This document shows, one piece after another, positions 63,630-64,000 of a stretch of DNA of 64,000 bases (position 1 is the first letter of the stretch; every line of letters starts with the position of its first letter). Both the position numbers and the translations under genes were made by a program. Under the pieces are notes generated by a model. It had not been told where the DNA came from. It worked only from the letters and a program-made list of their open reading frames with translations, and did no database searches. Source of the stretch: Meandrina meandrites (taxonomy: Eukaryota; Cnidaria; Anthozoa; Scleractinia; Meandrinidae); NCBI GenBank assembly GCA_963693305.1, contig OY855910.1, positions 18,206,362-18,270,361 on the forward strand. Reading direction: 5' to 3'.

Positions 63630-64000
63630 AAAGGATACGAATTGTTTACATCTGTTACATTACAACTCTTTGTTACATGTTTGTCATGGCCTAATAACTA
63701 CACATAGCATTTGCCTGAATTCACTGCTTGTAATAAATACACCTTATTCTACGATTCTTCCATAGGTTAACATAATTATAATATGTGTGGGTATTTTGCT
63801 AGTTGTGTAGTACTGATGGAATGACAAAAAATACGAGCAATGAGCAAACTGTCCACTTCTATTGTATGTTAAACCGTTGAATATTAGGGATTTATTATTC
63901 CACTTAAATACTAAGTTAAGCTCAGCCATTTTGTTGCTCCGCTTCCAGTCCATATTTTTGCTCTGTTCTACAGTTTAATAACATGGCATATTTTGCGCCT
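63630..64000. other. No gene seen
   Basis: AT-rich sequence to the end of the window. Confidence 0.4.

Overview
This is a eukaryotic window, almost certainly from an anthozoan cnidarian such as a stony coral. The basis is AT-rich DNA, short spliced exons with GT/AG junctions, and a mix of transposon families (BEL/Pao, Mag-like Gypsy, DIRS, Penelope-like, L2/CR1-like LINE, Kolobok, Harbinger, EnSpm, MULE) that I associate with cnidarian genomes. No bacterial operons, CRISPR arrays or rRNA genes are visible. Species cannot be fixed from sequence alone. Most of the window is mobile DNA at different stages of decay, with a few host-gene exons between.

Layout. 1-1724: MULE-type transposase with SWIM zinc finger, interrupted by one stop. 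4429-5474: broken RecQ-like helicase. 6290-8018: 5'-truncated LINE. 8716-15986: nearly complete BEL/Pao retrotransposon with 277-bp LTRs and a CAATA target duplication. 16160-16660: Harbinger transposase remnant (minus). 17915-20600: rearranged Penelope-like element around a long inverted repeat, with a hammerhead-like motif downstream. 21476-23216: decayed EnSpm/CACTA-like gene (minus). 23693-25493: six exons of a SAM-domain gene. 25995-29918: a MITE-like element followed by a 3.5-kb segment bounded by 379-bp inverted repeats and holding a 60-bp tandem array. 31179-34033: exons of a zinc-finger/beta-propeller gene with several lesions. 35423-35669: BEN-domain exon. 36043-40869: Gypsy element with 145-bp LTRs. 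41827-46994: a TTAA-flanked Kolobok transposon. 47209-47897: short TTAA-flanked MITE. 48286-52784: DIRS-type tyrosine-recombinase retrotransposon followed by an 83-bp-arm palindrome. 53033-64000: no convincing host gene; a tRNA-derived SINE, three fold-back elements, two CTTTACG-rich clusters, a (TTCA)n microsatellite, a tandem duplication and a BEL gag relic.

The strongest candidate for an unusual system is the Kolobok element. Its four-exon transposase (D236, D322-324, E475) is fused in frame to a complete DEDDh exonuclease (D644, E646, D743, H810, D815). The TIR is a perfect 20-bp repeat and only one in-frame stop interrupts about 952 codons. Second is the possibility that the SAM exons and the zinc-finger/propeller exons form one host gene split by transposon insertions. 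Third is the Penelope/inverted-repeat/hammerhead locus.
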